From: Nocardia cyriacigeorgica
Lineage (GTDB): Bacteria; Actinomycetota; Actinomycetes; Mycobacteriales; Mycobacteriaceae
Length of the DNA: 64,000 nucleotides
Assembly (NCBI RefSeq): GCF_010868145.1
Contig: NZ_JAAGUY010000001.1
Span: forward strand, 434,001-498,000
Direction: 5' to 3'
The translations under genes and the position numbers were made by a program. Positions 26,353 to 35,571 of the stretch are shown here, piece after piece. Position 1 is the stretch's first letter. The number at the start of each line of letters is the position of its first letter. The notes beneath the pieces were generated by a model. The model searched no databases. It was not told the origin of the DNA and saw only the letters and a program-made list of their open reading frames with translations.

Positions 26353-27117
26353 TCAAGCACGGCGGATCGGCTGATAGGTGGGAGTCGCGTCGGCGCTGAG
26401 GAAGTCGCCGACGAGGCGGTAGACCTCGGCGGGCTTCTCCACGACGAGCAAGTGCGAGGTCCGAGGCACGATCGCGAGCTCCGAGTCGGGGATTGCGCGG
26501 TACATCGCAACGGTGTGTTCCAGACTCATCGCGTCGTCGTCCGCAGCGAGAATCAGTGTGCGGCTGGTGATGGTGGCCAGATCCCGCACTGACAGGGTGG
26601 GCTCGGCCCGCGCCATCCGCAGCAGCTTGTCGACGACGACACCGAAATGCGCTTCGCCGTCCGGGGACACCTCACCGTAGCGGCCCGCGAGGCGCCGCAG
26701 CGGTTCCTCGTGGGCAAAGCCGTCGAGTACACCGGGCAACAGCCCGTCGTGGTGGAAATTTCCGCTGATCGAGACGAGTTTGCCGACCAGGTCGGGTCGT
26801 CGGATAGCAATGAGGACCGCGACAATCGCCCCGTCGCTGTAGCCGACAAGGTGGGCGCGGCCGCCGATCACCTTGTCCAGGAACGCAATCGTGTCCTCGG
26901 CCATCAGGTCGTAGGAGATCGGACCTTCGACGTCGGGCGTGCGTCCGTGCCCGCGTCGATCCATTCGATAGACATGGAAGTGCTGGGCAAGCCCGGCGAC
27001 GGCGGGATCGAACGAGCGTGAATCGACGAAGCCGCCGTGCAGTAGCAGCACAGGGTCCCCGGTACCGGTCTCGTCGTACCAGGCTCGGACATCGCCGAGC
27101 TGAACATCAGTTGCCAT
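26353..27117 (-). CDS. Alpha/beta hydrolase
   Basis: 254 aa from ATG 27117 (MATDVQLGDVRAWYDETGTG). DPVLLLHGGFVDSRSF is the oxyanion region, MDRRGHGRTPD follows, the nucleophile elbow is LVGYSDGAIVAVLIA (Ser in GYSDG), LILAADDDAMS carries the acid, and IVPRTSHLLVVEKP the His. The triad is complete, so it is probably active; substrate unknown. It is unrelated in detail to the broken hydrolase at 24.8 kb. No operon partner. Confidence 0.88.
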   Translation of the reverse strand: MATDVQLGDVRAWYDETGTGDPVLLLHGGFVDSRSFDPAVAGLAQHFHVYRMDRRGHGRTPDVEGPISYDLMAEDTIAFLDKVIGGRAHLVGYSDGAIVAVLIAIRRPDLVGKLVSISGNFHHDGLLPGVLDGFAHEEPLRRLAGRYGEVSPDGEAHFGVVVDKLLRMARAEPTLSVRDLATITSRTLILAADDDAMSLEHTVAMYRAIPDSELAIVPRTSHLLVVEKPAEVYRLVGDFLSADATPTYQPIRRA

Positions 27118-27273
27118 GAAACGATCATGCGCGCCGGAGCAGGCGCCGTATCGGGCAGGGGCGCTCAATGTTCCTCAACCCCCGTACCTCACCACCGGTG
27201 ATCGGGCGGCGGCGGCGCACCGATGGCTACGGCATATCCGTTGATTCTTCGCGGTAACTACCCCGACGATGAT

Positions 27274-27298
27274 GGACCTTCCGCTAACGGGAGGGACC
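27274..27298. repeat. Hairpin, degenerate copy of the terminator next to the MmpL gene
   Basis: GGACCTTCCG-ctaac-GGGAGGGACC resembles the better hairpin at 29,859-29,883 and lies in the same position relative to an MmpL 3' end. It supports the view that a whole gene end with its terminator was duplicated here. Confidence 0.5.
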
Positions 27299-27329
27299 AA
27301 CGCAGCGAGATCACGCCCGCCCGATTCGC

Positions 27330-27440
27330 TTATTTGCGCAGCGACGCGGTGGTGTCGTTGCTCGGCGCATCAGCATCGCGCGGTCGGCGCGCCGGACCCC
27401 GATCACGCCAGATAAGCTTCAGCAGCGCGGGTGTCAGCAT
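27330..27440 (-). pseudogene. 3'-end relic of an MmpL transporter gene
   Basis: Codes for MLTPALLKLIWRDRGPARRP, then RDADAPSNDTTASLRK and stop, nearly the same as the end of the intact MmpL protein at 29,913 (LLTPALLKLIWRDRGSTRRS ... AESLRK). Only about 37 codons are present; upstream the frame has no MmpL sequence. Same strand as the intact gene. Confidence 0.75.
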
Positions 27441-27451
27441 CAGTCGACGCG

Positions 27452-27580
27452 GCGATCGTGCGGATCGAGCGGCGGCCCGAACCGCTGGTCTCCGAAGGGG
27501 CCGACCACCAGGGCATGGTGAAGCTGGGTTTCTCGGGCGTCGGCGAGTCATTGCTCGGGATGGTCACCATCCTCACGATG
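27452..27580 (+). pseudogene. Relic of the Erm-like methyltransferase C-terminal region
   Basis: The frame reads AIVRIERRPEPLVSEGADHQ followed by GMVKLGFSGVGESLLGM. This aligns without gaps to AILRIERRPEPLVTEESVHQ and DVVQLGFSGIGGSVHAS of the gene at 23,485. No N-terminal domain precedes it, and the frame then runs into unrelated sequence. It abuts the MmpL relic. Confidence 0.72.
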
Positions 27581-28082
27581 TCGGATACACCCTGTCATAG
27601 AGCTGTTGCGCTCGGTGCACATCTACTCTCTCGCGACCGTCGAGCTCGAGGAAGTACTCGCACTGCCACTTCTGAGATCGCCTCGCTTGCCTGTTTCCTG
27701 TCGCGGACCACGGCGGATACACGCGAAACCCGCGCTTGCCGCGGCGGCCTTCCACAGAAACGATCCCGTGCTCAACCAACACGGTCTTCGGGAACACGAA
27801 CTGACCGAAGCACTTCCCCTCTCTGGCAGTGACCACCAGCAGATCGATCCCGTCCTCGGCGGCCAACGGCTCCGTCGACCCATCCTCGGCACGCCTCCAC
27901 ACGGTGACGAACAAACCCACCTTGGCCGGCGTCAGCTTGCCCACCCGGAATCTGACCGACCCGCGACCCACTCTGGACACGAACGCTCCGTACTCGGCAT
28001 TCTCCTGCTCAGGAACCGGAGCGGAAATCTTCAGATCCAGACATTCGAAAAGTAGCCTTGCCTCGGCTACATCAGGATGCAC
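27573..28082 (-). CDS. MepB family protein
   Basis: 169 aa using GTG 28082. It matches the MepB family along its length: EYGAFVSRVGRGSVRFRVGK, LTPAKVGLFVTVWRR, GIDLLVVTAREGKCFGQFVF, PKTVLVEHGIVSVEG, GKRGFRVYPPW and WQCEYFLEL. MepB is encoded with the MepRA efflux system in Staphylococcus and its own function is not settled. The open frame extends upstream to 28,865 but that part has no family resemblance and no start support. Single gene. Confidence 0.78.
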   Translation of the reverse strand: MHPDVAEARLLFECLDLKISAPVPEQENAEYGAFVSRVGRGSVRFRVGKLTPAKVGLFVTVWRRAEDGSTEPLAAEDGIDLLVVTAREGKCFGQFVFPKTVLVEHGIVSVEGRRGKRGFRVYPPWSATGNRQARRSQKWQCEYFLELDGRERVDVHRAQQLYDRVYPTS

Positions 28083-28475
28083 GCCGGCTGGCGACAATCG
28101 AACCAACTCCTCACCGTGGGCGCGGACCCAACCCGCCCGATCTGGGCGACGCCGATGAGTCTCATTCTGCGCTTCGATGTCGTGCCCGACGAACGGGTAC
28201 ATGAGCTTCGCGATGCCCTCCGCGCGGCTACGAATCCGTACTCCCCGAACTCCCCGACGATTGGGATGCGAACTCCCACTCATCGTGCTCGACAGGGAGT
28301 TTGTCGACCAGTTCTTGGCCCTGGTGCTGAATGTCGGGATCCACCAGGTCCACGACGGCACGTGGTGCGTTGCCCGCGCACTCCGCAATCGAGTCCGGGT
28401 GTCCCGCGATGAGGTGATCGAGGGCTTCGGGGATGGGCGGGCCCAATCGACGCACCGGTTGTCGAGATCGTCCTG
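28083..28475. other. Unassigned stretch upstream of mepB with one possible small ORF
   Basis: About 390 bp. The minus strand has a 75-codon ORF at 28,228-28,455 with a protein-like composition (PIPEALDHLIAGHPDSIAEC..., acidic, ending in a Ser/Gly run), but I recognise no family and other frames are equally open. It may be part of a broken gene feeding into mepB. Confidence 0.3.
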
Positions 28476-28775
28476 ATGCGCCGGGGCGTGTTTGCGCGCT
28501 ATATCGAGGCCGCCGAGCTGCTGAGCAGGTTCGGGTTCGAGGTGATCGGGCTGCACCCGATGTATGCCTGGATCCTCGACCGAAACCGCGCCGCGATCGC
28601 AGCTTGCGCGGTCGTCGGTGCGGTCCGAGAGGGCGTCGCCCGCAAGGCCCGGTTCGTCGACGGCCACCATAGCGATCTCATGCTCTACGGCGTGCTGGCG
28701 GAGGAGTTCGCGGCCGCAGCCGACCGCGCACGCCGGCGACGTCCATTGCTGAAACGCAACACCACGGTCAGCTAG
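28476..28775 (+). pseudogene. GNAT acetyltransferase, C-terminal part only
   Basis: 99 codons reading GVFARYIEAAELLSRFGFEV, IGLHPMYAWILDRNRAAIAA and CAVVGAVREGVARKARFVDG, ending near DLMLYGVLAEEF. This is the end of RimJ/RimL-type acetyltransferases (helix after the acetyl-CoA loop, H-x-[VI]-x-A-x-x-x-x-x-N, G-A-V-x-E-G). The N-terminal half with strands 1-3 is missing, and no start with ribosome site is seen, so it is a fragment. Confidence 0.55.
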
Positions 28776-28827
28776 GAGCCGGGAATGCTCGACATTGCGC
28801 AGACAGTCCTTGAATCCGCTGTGCGGG

Positions 28828-29847
28828 TTATGACGGCCCCTCGATCTCCGTCGAGCGCACTTCATCGAGGTTGCTCAACGCCTGCATCGCCTCGTACTCG
28901 ATTCGCGACAGGTCGCCGAGGATAGTGCCCGCGTCGACCAGGGGCTGCGCATCACCTGATGGACCGGCTGCCGCGATCAGGGCGGCGACTTCGGTCCATA
29001 GCGCGGCGGCCTCGGTGTAGAGCCGGTGGCCGGTGCGCAGATGATCGCTGTCGACCAGTTCGGTGCATTCGGCGAGGAAGTCGCGGTAAAGGTTTCGGAA
29101 CAGGGCGCCGCCGGTGCCTGCCTTCTCCATCAGGAGAGCAGCCTGCGGTAGGTCGCGCTGTGGGATGTCGGTCCGGTCGAGCCAGGTGGGTATCAGCTTG
29201 GCGGCCTTGGTGATTCCCCGGTGGCCGAGGTTGGCGATCGGCGGGTGCAGGAAGGCGTGGGCGCAAGCGGTGATCGCCGGGACGATGTGTTTTCGCGGGG
29301 AGGGCAAGCCGTTCGCAGCGGTGAGAGTGAACGAGCGATGCTTGGCGGTCATCGGACCCCGCGCTGCCCTGGCCGCCGCGAGACTGGTCAGGCTGGTGGT
29401 AACTGTGCCGCCTTGCTGGTCGGTGTCCACCAGATACGCGTCGTGGTCGTCGTAGCCGTACATGGCGACGACGTGCCCGCCGAAGTGCACTTTCGAGCCG
29501 AAGTAGTCCAAGTGGTAGCTGTCGAGCTGGAGTCCGACGGGGCGTCCACCGTCGATGACGCCCACCACGTTCTCCCAGGCCCGGCGTGCCGACGTCGTTT
29601 CCTGAACTGTCAGCTCGAGCCCGAGTAGCCCGGCCAGGTTCCTCGTGAGCTCGAACGGCTTGACCCGTCCACCGAGGAAGGGAAAGCCGATGTTCTTGCT
29701 GTCCCAGTAGATGAACGACAGACCGGATCCTAGACCGAAGAGCATCGGCTCGGACAGATCCAGGCCCTGCTGCCGCAGCAGCACTCCCAGCGCTGTCGTC
29801 TCGCAGTGCTGCATTCCGCGGGCATTGATGCCGGTCACCGTGGTCAT
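28828..29847 (-). CDS. BtrH N-terminal domain/DUF4872 protein
   Basis: 339 aa. The N-terminal half (about 1-140) fits the BtrH N-terminal family, a papain/C39-like fold that in butirosin biosynthesis transfers an acyl side chain: MQHCETTALGVLLRQQGLDL (Cys near residue 14), FGLGSGLSFIYW, VHFGGHVVAMYGYDDHDAYL (His) and VDTDQQGG (Asp). The C-terminal half fits DUF4872. So it may be an acyltransferase or peptidase. It follows the MmpL gene on the same strand behind a hairpin; no biosynthetic genes are adjacent. Confidence 0.8.
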   Translation of the reverse strand: MTTVTGINARGMQHCETTALGVLLRQQGLDLSEPMLFGLGSGLSFIYWDSKNIGFPFLGGRVKPFELTRNLAGLLGLELTVQETTSARRAWENVVGVIDGGRPVGLQLDSYHLDYFGSKVHFGGHVVAMYGYDDHDAYLVDTDQQGGTVTTSLTSLAAARAARGPMTAKHRSFTLTAANGLPSPRKHIVPAITACAHAFLHPPIANLGHRGITKAAKLIPTWLDRTDIPQRDLPQAALLMEKAGTGGALFRNLYRDFLAECTELVDSDHLRTGHRLYTEAAALWTEVAALIAAAGPSGDAQPLVDAGTILGDLSRIEYEAMQALSNLDEVRSTEIEGPS

Positions 29848-29858
29848 GCCACGATTGT

Positions 29859-29883
29859 GGACCCTCCGCTAACCGGAGAGTCC
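29859..29883 (-). terminator. Hairpin between the MmpL and BtrH-like genes
   Basis: GGACCCTCCG-ctaac-CGGAGAGTCC, nine of ten pairs perfect, just after the MmpL stop. There is no U-tract, as is common in actinobacteria. It would separate the MmpL operon from the BtrH-like gene. Confidence 0.55.
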
Positions 29884-29912
29884 AACTCCGCAGCGAAAAC
29901 ACGCCCTGGCGA

Positions 29913-32078
29913 TCATTTCCGCAGCGACTCGGCGGTCTCGGGACCGGGCGCCTCGACCGCCTGCGAACGGCGCGTCGAGCCTCGATCACGCCAGATCAGT
30001 TTCAACAGCGCAGGCGTGAGCAGCATCCGCACCACGGTCGCATCGATAACCAGGGCCGCGATCATGCCGTAGGCGATGTATTTCATCAGCACCAGATCCG
30101 AGAACCCGAACGCTCCGGTGACGACGATGAGTATCGCTGCCGCCGAGGTGATCACTCCACCGGTGTGGGCGATGCCGTAGCGGATGGCCTCGGGTGGGTC
30201 GGCGCCGTCGGCGCGTGCCTCCGACATCCGTGACAGCAGGAACACCTCGTAGTCGGTGGACAGGCCGAACACGACCGTCACGATCAGGACCAGGACGGCG
30301 AACATCAGCGGGCCCGGTGTGAATTCGAACAGATCCCCGCCGTGGCCTTCGACGAAGATCCAGGTCAAGATGCCAAGGGTGGCGCCGAGGCTCAGTGCCG
30401 ACATCGCCACCGCCTTGATCGCCAGCACCATCGACCGGAACGCCAGATACATCAAGGTGATCGCGGCCGCGATCAGGATCGCCACCAGAAGCGGCAGCCC
30501 GTCGATGAGCCCGTTGATGCTGTCGCGTTCGAGTGCCGGCACACCGGCCACCATCACCTGCACACCCGGTGGTGCCTCGATGGCGCGCAGAGCGGCGATC
30601 GCGGTGTCTGCGCTGCGGTCATCGACCAGCCCCGCGTTCAGGACGTTGATGCCGTCTTCGGTGGGTGCGGCCGGTTCGAACGGCCCCGTCAATCCCGGTG
30701 TGTGGTTGGCCTGGAAACGGATGTCGCTGAGCTGCTGCGGATCCGCACCAACCACCACCAGTTTCAACGGTTCCGTGCGGAACCCGGGGAACATCTCGTC
30801 GAATTGTTCCTGCGCGACCCGGGCGGGGTTGTCGTCGGCGAGATAGCGTTCGCTCAGGCCCCCGAATTCGATCTGGCGGAACGGCACGATCAGCGCCAGC
30901 AGGGCGAGCACGATCGGCACGATCACGATCCACGGCCGTTTCATCGCCAGTACGGCGAGCCGGGAGAAGAATCCGGCGTCGATCTCCTCGGCGGTCTTGG
31001 TCTTGGCGAACCGATGCCAGCCCCACAGATCGATGCGATGGCCGACGATCCCGAGCACCGCGGGCAGCGCCGTCACCGACAACACCGCCGCAAGCAACAC
31101 CGAACTGATACCGCCATAGGGCACCGACCGCAGCACACCGTTCGGGTAGATGAGCAGCGCGCCGAGGCTGGCAGCGATGATCGCCGCGGAGAACAGCACA
31201 GTGCGGCCCGCGGTGGCGACCGTGCGCGCCACAGCGTCCTCGACGCTGCGTCCGGCGGCCAGTTCCTCCCGGAACCTGGTCACGGTGAACAGCCCGTAAT
31301 CGATCGCCAATCCGAGGCTGACCAACGTCACCACGGCGCTGGCGAACACATTGACTTCGATATGGTCGGTGAGCAGCCGCATGATGCCCTGGGTGCCAAG
31401 GATCGTCATCCCGCCGATCAGCACCGGCAACAGTGCCGCGATGACGCCGCCGAACACGAAATAGAGCAGGATCGCCACGAGCGGCAGCGCGATCAGTTCG
31501 GCGCGGTGAATGTCGTCCTGCATGCCGGTGTTGATGCCCTCGACCACCGGTTGCAGCCCGGCCAATTGCACGGTGGTCCCCGCGGGCCCGCCACCGGGGA
31601 CGCCCGCGCGCAGGTCGGTTTTGATGGCGGTGTAGTTGTCGACGGTGGCGGTGCCTTCCCCGCGCAGGCCGACGCTGGCGAACGCATGGGTGCGGGTGTC
31701 GTCGGCGAACCCACTGGTGAAGGCGCTGTCCCAGTAGCTGTCGATCTTGAGGACACGCTCGGGGTGCTCGGCTAGCAGGCCAGCCAGCTGAGCTGTGACG
31801 GCCTCGCGGACCGCGGGATCGTCGACGGTGCGGCCCTCGGGCGCGGTGTAGAGCAGGATCAGGTCGCTGTCGGTATCGCGACCGAAGGTGGCGTCGGCCA
31901 GTTTCGACGCGGCGACCGATTCACTGGATTCGTCGAACCAGCCCTCCTGGGTCAGGCGGCCGGCCAGATCACGGCCGTAGAAGCCGGACAGGGCCACGGC
32001 CAGCAGGAAGACGGCGAAGACGAGGTAGCGGTGGCGGTGGACGAACCGCCCCCACCGTTGCGGGCCAGTGGAGATCAT
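29913..32078 (-). CDS. MmpL/RND family transporter
   Basis: 721 aa membrane exporter of the MmpL type, usually moving lipids or lipophilic compounds. It has a first membrane helix (LVFAVFLLAVALSGFYGRDL), a large periplasmic loop, six helices with the proton-relay segment ASAVVTLVSLGLAIDYGLFT, then a second repeat with TVVFGLSTDYEVFLLSRMSE. The two-fold repeat is complete. Last gene of a three-gene minus-strand operon with a small lipoprotein and a conserved hypothetical protein. A decayed copy of its end is at 27.3 kb. Confidence 0.92.
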   Translation of the reverse strand: MISTGPQRWGRFVHRHRYLVFAVFLLAVALSGFYGRDLAGRLTQEGWFDESSESVAASKLADATFGRDTDSDLILLYTAPEGRTVDDPAVREAVTAQLAGLLAEHPERVLKIDSYWDSAFTSGFADDTRTHAFASVGLRGEGTATVDNYTAIKTDLRAGVPGGGPAGTTVQLAGLQPVVEGINTGMQDDIHRAELIALPLVAILLYFVFGGVIAALLPVLIGGMTILGTQGIMRLLTDHIEVNVFASAVVTLVSLGLAIDYGLFTVTRFREELAAGRSVEDAVARTVATAGRTVLFSAAIIAASLGALLIYPNGVLRSVPYGGISSVLLAAVLSVTALPAVLGIVGHRIDLWGWHRFAKTKTAEEIDAGFFSRLAVLAMKRPWIVIVPIVLALLALIVPFRQIEFGGLSERYLADDNPARVAQEQFDEMFPGFRTEPLKLVVVGADPQQLSDIRFQANHTPGLTGPFEPAAPTEDGINVLNAGLVDDRSADTAIAALRAIEAPPGVQVMVAGVPALERDSINGLIDGLPLLVAILIAAAITLMYLAFRSMVLAIKAVAMSALSLGATLGILTWIFVEGHGGDLFEFTPGPLMFAVLVLIVTVVFGLSTDYEVFLLSRMSEARADGADPPEAIRYGIAHTGGVITSAAAILIVVTGAFGFSDLVLMKYIAYGMIAALVIDATVVRMLLTPALLKLIWRDRGSTRRSQAVEAPGPETAESLRK

Positions 32079-32106
32079 GGGTATCGGTGACGTTCCCGCG
32101 GCCGGA

Positions 32107-32664
32107 TCAGCCGCAGGCCGGGGTGCGGTAATCGGCCGAACGCAGGATGCCGCACAGATCGGTGCGCGAAATCTTCCAGCGTCCGTCGATATACACGAAA
32201 TGCACGACCGTGGTGCGGATCTGGGTGCCGGTGCCGTCCTTGTCCAGCCGCATGGTCGCGGTCAAGGTGCCATCGTGGTTGTCGAACACCGGGTCGGTGA
32301 CGCCGTAGACGGCGTGCGGGTTGTCCTGCAACGCCTTGTACATGTCCGGGATGGCGTCGCGGAAGGCTTCACCGTCCTCGATGAGCGCTGTCCGTTCGGC
32401 GTCGGGCAGCGCCGGGTCCAGCGCCCGCTTGATCTGGGCGTCGAGTTCGGCGGCGGTCGGCAGAACCCGCGCGGCGATCGAGGAGGAGGTGGCTGCCGCC
32501 GAGGACGACAGCGCCGCGTTCGCCGCGGAGCGTGCCGCGGCGACGGCATCGTCGTCGACTCCCGAACCACAGGCCGAGGTGGCGGCCAGTGCGACCAGTG
32601 CCGCGGCCGCCAGTGCGGCGCGGACAGGTCTGTCGGCGCGGGAGAAAGGTGTGTAACGCATCAC
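32107..32664 (-). CDS. Lipoprotein with MTB12-like C-terminal domain
   Basis: 185 aa. Signal peptide with lipobox ALAATSAC (Cys about residue 32), an Ala/Ser-rich linker, then a domain LPTAAELDAQIKRALDPALP ... VYIDGRWKISRTDLCGIL resembling the low-molecular-weight antigen MTB12 fold of mycobacteria. Two C-terminal Cys may form a disulphide. It sits 28 nt before the MmpL gene and 3 nt after the previous gene, so it may be an accessory of the exporter. Function unproven. Confidence 0.78.
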   Translation of the reverse strand: MMRYTPFSRADRPVRAALAAAALVALAATSACGSGVDDDAVAAARSAANAALSSSAAATSSSIAARVLPTAAELDAQIKRALDPALPDAERTALIEDGEAFRDAIPDMYKALQDNPHAVYGVTDPVFDNHDGTLTATMRLDKDGTGTQIRTTVVHFVYIDGRWKISRTDLCGILRSADYRTPACG

Positions 32665-32667
32665 TAC

Positions 32668-33018
32668 CTACATACCATCGATCACGGAGCTGATTCGGCC
32701 GAGCAGGGCCCGGACCGTGGTGACGTCGCGGTCGGCGACGGTGGGAACGGCGTCGGGGATCAGATCACGCACCAGTGCGACGACGCTGCGGTCATCGTCG
32801 AGATCGATATCGGTCACCTTGACCTCGGCGACCGCGACGACGTCTTCGGGTGCGGGAACATCGGTGTCGAGGTCGGGACGGTAGATCTCGAGGCGCAGCG
32901 TGGAGCGGACAGTGCGGAAGGCGAACGGCCGGCCGTCGTCGGTCGTTCCGAAGCCGTGAGCAAACGAACCAATCGTTAAGTCATCGATCGAAAATCCCGA
33001 GGGATGTTCTGATTTCAA
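32668..33018 (-). CDS. Conserved hypothetical protein, first gene of the MmpL operon
   Basis: 116 aa using TTG at 33018, chosen because CAGGAG lies 7 nt upstream; a longer frame to 33,054 has no such site. Acidic, soluble, with no signal peptide (KSEHPSGFSIDDLTIGSFAH ...). The regular strand pattern suggests a small beta-rich domain. No family recognised. It ends 3 nt before the lipoprotein start. Confidence 0.62.
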   Translation of the reverse strand: MKSEHPSGFSIDDLTIGSFAHGFGTTDDGRPFAFRTVRSTLRLEIYRPDLDTDVPAPEDVVAVAEVKVTDIDLDDDRSVVALVRDLIPDAVPTVADRDVTTVRALLGRISSVIDGM

Positions 33019-33177
33019 CCGGAACTCCTGACATTGGACGCTGTGCGGACTCAACCGTAACTCCCCATCACAATTATCCGTTCGACGCGGTCACAAACCC
33101 CCTCCCGCGTAGTCACCGCAGCGTCGTGGTCAGATTGTGAGGTTCGCGGTTGTGTCATCGGTAGAAGGAGTTCGTGG

Positions 33178-34212
33178 ATGCGCCCACGTGGCTCGGTCCC
33201 CGCATTACTGGCAGGTGTGGCGGTGCTCGCGCTGCTGACCGGTTGTTCGTCCGACACCGACGCCGACAAGGTGCCCACCCGCGATCCTGCCACCGCCGCC
33301 GTCGCGCCCGAGCAGAGTGCCGTACCCGCCGGTGCCGTCGTACCGGTGGCCCAGCCGATCCGCGCGCTGCTGGCCGAGGCGAAGACCGGCCGCATCGCCG
33401 CCCTCGACGCACGCGGTGACACCGCCGCGGTCTACCTCATCGATCCGGCGAACGCCACACCCGACACGGGCACGACGACGGTCGCCTTGCCCGCCACCGG
33501 CGCCGCAGTGGCCCAGGGCGCGCCCGGCGAGGTCCTGATCCCTGCCACGGACCGGGTGCTGCGTGTCGATGTCACCACCGGCGCCGTCACCGACGTCCCT
33601 GTCGACGGCGACGCGCGGTCGGTGCAGCTGGGAGCCGACGGCGGCCTGATCGTCGGCACCGCCGACGGCCGGGTGCTCTGGCTCGACGCACAGGGCCGGT
33701 CGAGCGACAGCGTGGATGGGCTGATCTCGGCGGATGCGCTGGCCGTTGCCGGTGACCGGGTCGCCGTGCTCGACCGTCATCAGACGTCGATCACCGAGAT
33801 CGACCCCGCCGAAGACCACCTCGGGCTGGCGTTGCGCACCGGCGACGGGGCCACCAACATGATCGCCGACCGGTTCGGCCGCATCGTCGTCACCGACACC
33901 GCAGGCGGTGAACTGCTGGTCTACACGACCGGACCGCTCGTCCTGCACCAGCGTTTCCCGGTAAGATCATCGCCTTACGCGCTCGCCTACGACCAACGGT
34001 CGGACACCGTGTGGGTGACGTGCACGCAGAGCAACGAAGTCGTCGGTTTCGATCTGTCGACGGGTATACCGGAGGAAGTGGGCCGCTACCCCACCGTCGG
34101 GCAACCGAACTCGGTGACCGTCGATGAGCGCAGCGGCGATCTGTTCGTCGGGTCCGCGACCGGTGACGGTCTGCAACGGATTCGCGCGGACGAGCGGAAG
34201 AGAGGGCAGTGA
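33178..34212 (+). CDS. lppL: LppL-like beta-propeller lipoprotein
   Basis: 344 aa. Signal peptide with lipobox LLTGC (Cys 23), then a linker and repeated beta-propeller blades (for example GGLIVGTADGRVLWLDAQGR, GRIVVTDTAGGELLVYTTGP and DTVWVTCTQSNEVVGFDLST). ATG 33178 has GAAGGAG at -10. Position and form match Rv2138 (LppL), which also precedes pyrD in M. tuberculosis. Function unknown; located outside the cell membrane. Coupled to the next gene by an overlap. Confidence 0.83.
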   Translation: MRPRGSVPALLAGVAVLALLTGCSSDTDADKVPTRDPATAAVAPEQSAVPAGAVVPVAQPIRALLAEAKTGRIAALDARGDTAAVYLIDPANATPDTGTTTVALPATGAAVAQGAPGEVLIPATDRVLRVDVTTGAVTDVPVDGDARSVQLGADGGLIVGTADGRVLWLDAQGRSSDSVDGLISADALAVAGDRVAVLDRHQTSITEIDPAEDHLGLALRTGDGATNMIADRFGRIVVTDTAGGELLVYTTGPLVLHQRFPVRSSPYALAYDQRSDTVWVTCTQSNEVVGFDLSTGIPEEVGRYPTVGQPNSVTVDERSGDLFVGSATGDGLQRIRADERKRGQ

Positions 34213-34463
34213 TGGCAGCGAGCCGGCGCGCGGCGCTACCGGCGGGCTGGGAAACCAGCACCGATGACTACGAATACGTGCCGCTGCGGCTGCCGCCGGA
34301 CGTGACCAGGGTGACCGCGTCGATGCGTCTGGCCATCCAGGCCGAATACGGCGGATGGGAACTATCGCGGGTGCGCGCCTACACCGATGGCAGCCGCCGT
34401 GTCCTGCTTCGCCGCCGCCGCACCCCGCTGACCAGCCCGGTCACCGCCGAGCCGGGGATGTGA
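34212..34463 (+). CDS. DUF5703 family protein
   Basis: 83 aa; ATG 34212 overlaps the lppL stop (TGATG). The core [20 protein letters not shown] and [20 protein letters not shown] is the conserved short domain found as Rv2137c near uppP/pyrD in mycobacteria. Function unknown, cytoplasmic. Its stop overlaps an alternative GTG start of pyrD. Confidence 0.82.
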   Translation: MAASRRAALPAGWETSTDDYEYVPLRLPPDVTRVTASMRLAIQAEYGGWELSRVRAYTDGSRRVLLRRRRTPLTSPVTAEPGM

Positions 34464-34468
34464 GCTCG

Positions 34469-35551
34469 ATGCTGTACCGATTATTGCTGCGGTTGATGTT
34501 CCTGCTCCCCCCCGAGCGCATCCATCATCTCGTCTTCGCCGCCCTGCGTGCGGCCACCGCCTTCCCGCCATCACGCGCCCTGCTGAACCGGCTGCTGGTG
34601 AGCAACGATCCGATTCTGCGCAGCACCGCGTTCGGGGTCGAGTTCCCCGCACCCCTTGGACTGGCCGCAGGATTCGACAAGAACGCCACAGGCGCCGATG
34701 CCTGGGGTGCGATGGGGTTCGGTTTCGCCGAGATCGGCACCGTCACCGCGCAGGCCCAGCCCGGAAATCCCGCTCCGCGACTGTTCCGGCTGCCCGCTGA
34801 CCGTGCGCTGATCAACCGGATGGGGTTCAACAACGAGGGTGCGGCCGCTGCCGCGGCCCGCTTGCATGGCCGTCGCCGTCCGACGGTGCCGATCGGCGCC
34901 AATATCGGTAAGACCAAGATCGTCGAACCCGAGCGCGCCGCAGACGATTACGCCACCAGTGCGCGACTGCTGGGGCCGCTCGCCGATTTCGTCGTGGTCA
35001 ATGTCAGCTCCCCCAATACCCCGGGGCTGCGGGATCTGCAGGCGGTGGAGTCGCTGCGCCCGCTGCTACGCGCGGTGCTCGACACCGTCGAGGTACCGGT
35101 GCTGGTGAAGATCGCACCGGATCTGTCCGACGACGATATCGATGCGGTCGCCGATCTGGCGGTCGAGCTCGGCCTGGCCGGGATCGTGGCCACCAACACC
35201 ACCATCGGCCGCGACGGTCTGGCCAGCGACGCCGCACGGGTCGCCGAGATCGGGGCAGGCGGGCTGTCCGGCCCCCCGGTCGCCGACCGCTCCCTCGAGG
35301 TGCTGCGCAGGCTGTACGCGCGGGTCGGTGACCAGCTGGTGCTGGTGTCGGTAGGCGGTATCGAAACCGTCGATCAGGCATGGGAGCGCATTCGCGCCGG
35401 AGCGAGCCTGTTGCAGGGCTACACCGGTTTCATTTACGGCGGCCTGCTGTGGACCCGCCGCATTCATCGCGGTCTGGCGCAGAAGCTGCGCGATAGCGGT
35501 TACGCGAACCTGGCCGAGGCCGTTGGCTCCGACCACACCGCGCGCGCCTGA
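34469..35551 (+). CDS. pyrD: Dihydroorotate dehydrogenase (quinone), class 2
   Basis: Membrane-associated flavoenzyme of pyrimidine synthesis, 360 aa. The N-terminal helices ([20 protein letters not shown]) are the quinone/membrane domain. FMN and substrate residues are in [41 protein letters not shown] (catalytic Ser of class 2), [22 protein letters not shown] and [15 protein letters not shown] 34460 is a possible coupled start. Third gene of lppL-DUF5703-pyrD. Confidence 0.96.
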   Translation: MLYRLLLRLMFLLPPERIHHLVFAALRAATAFPPSRALLNRLLVSNDPILRSTAFGVEFPAPLGLAAGFDKNATGADAWGAMGFGFAEIGTVTAQAQPGNPAPRLFRLPADRALINRMGFNNEGAAAAAARLHGRRRPTVPIGANIGKTKIVEPERAADDYATSARLLGPLADFVVVNVSSPNTPGLRDLQAVESLRPLLRAVLDTVEVPVLVKIAPDLSDDDIDAVADLAVELGLAGIVATNTTIGRDGLASDAARVAEIGAGGLSGPPVADRSLEVLRRLYARVGDQLVLVSVGGIETVDQAWERIRAGASLLQGYTGFIYGGLLWTRRIHRGLAQKLRDSGYANLAEAVGSDHTARA

Positions 35552-35571
35552 ACACAGGCGCGGCGGCGCGA

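Noticed and set aside
28083-28865. N-terminal extension of MepB to 430 residues
   Set aside because: MepB proteins are about 170 aa; the extension has no family resemblance and overlaps the acetyltransferase fragment.
30342-31775. 477-codon open frame antisense to the MmpL gene
   Set aside because: His/Gln/Arg-rich shadow translation; the MmpL frame has all expected membrane helices.
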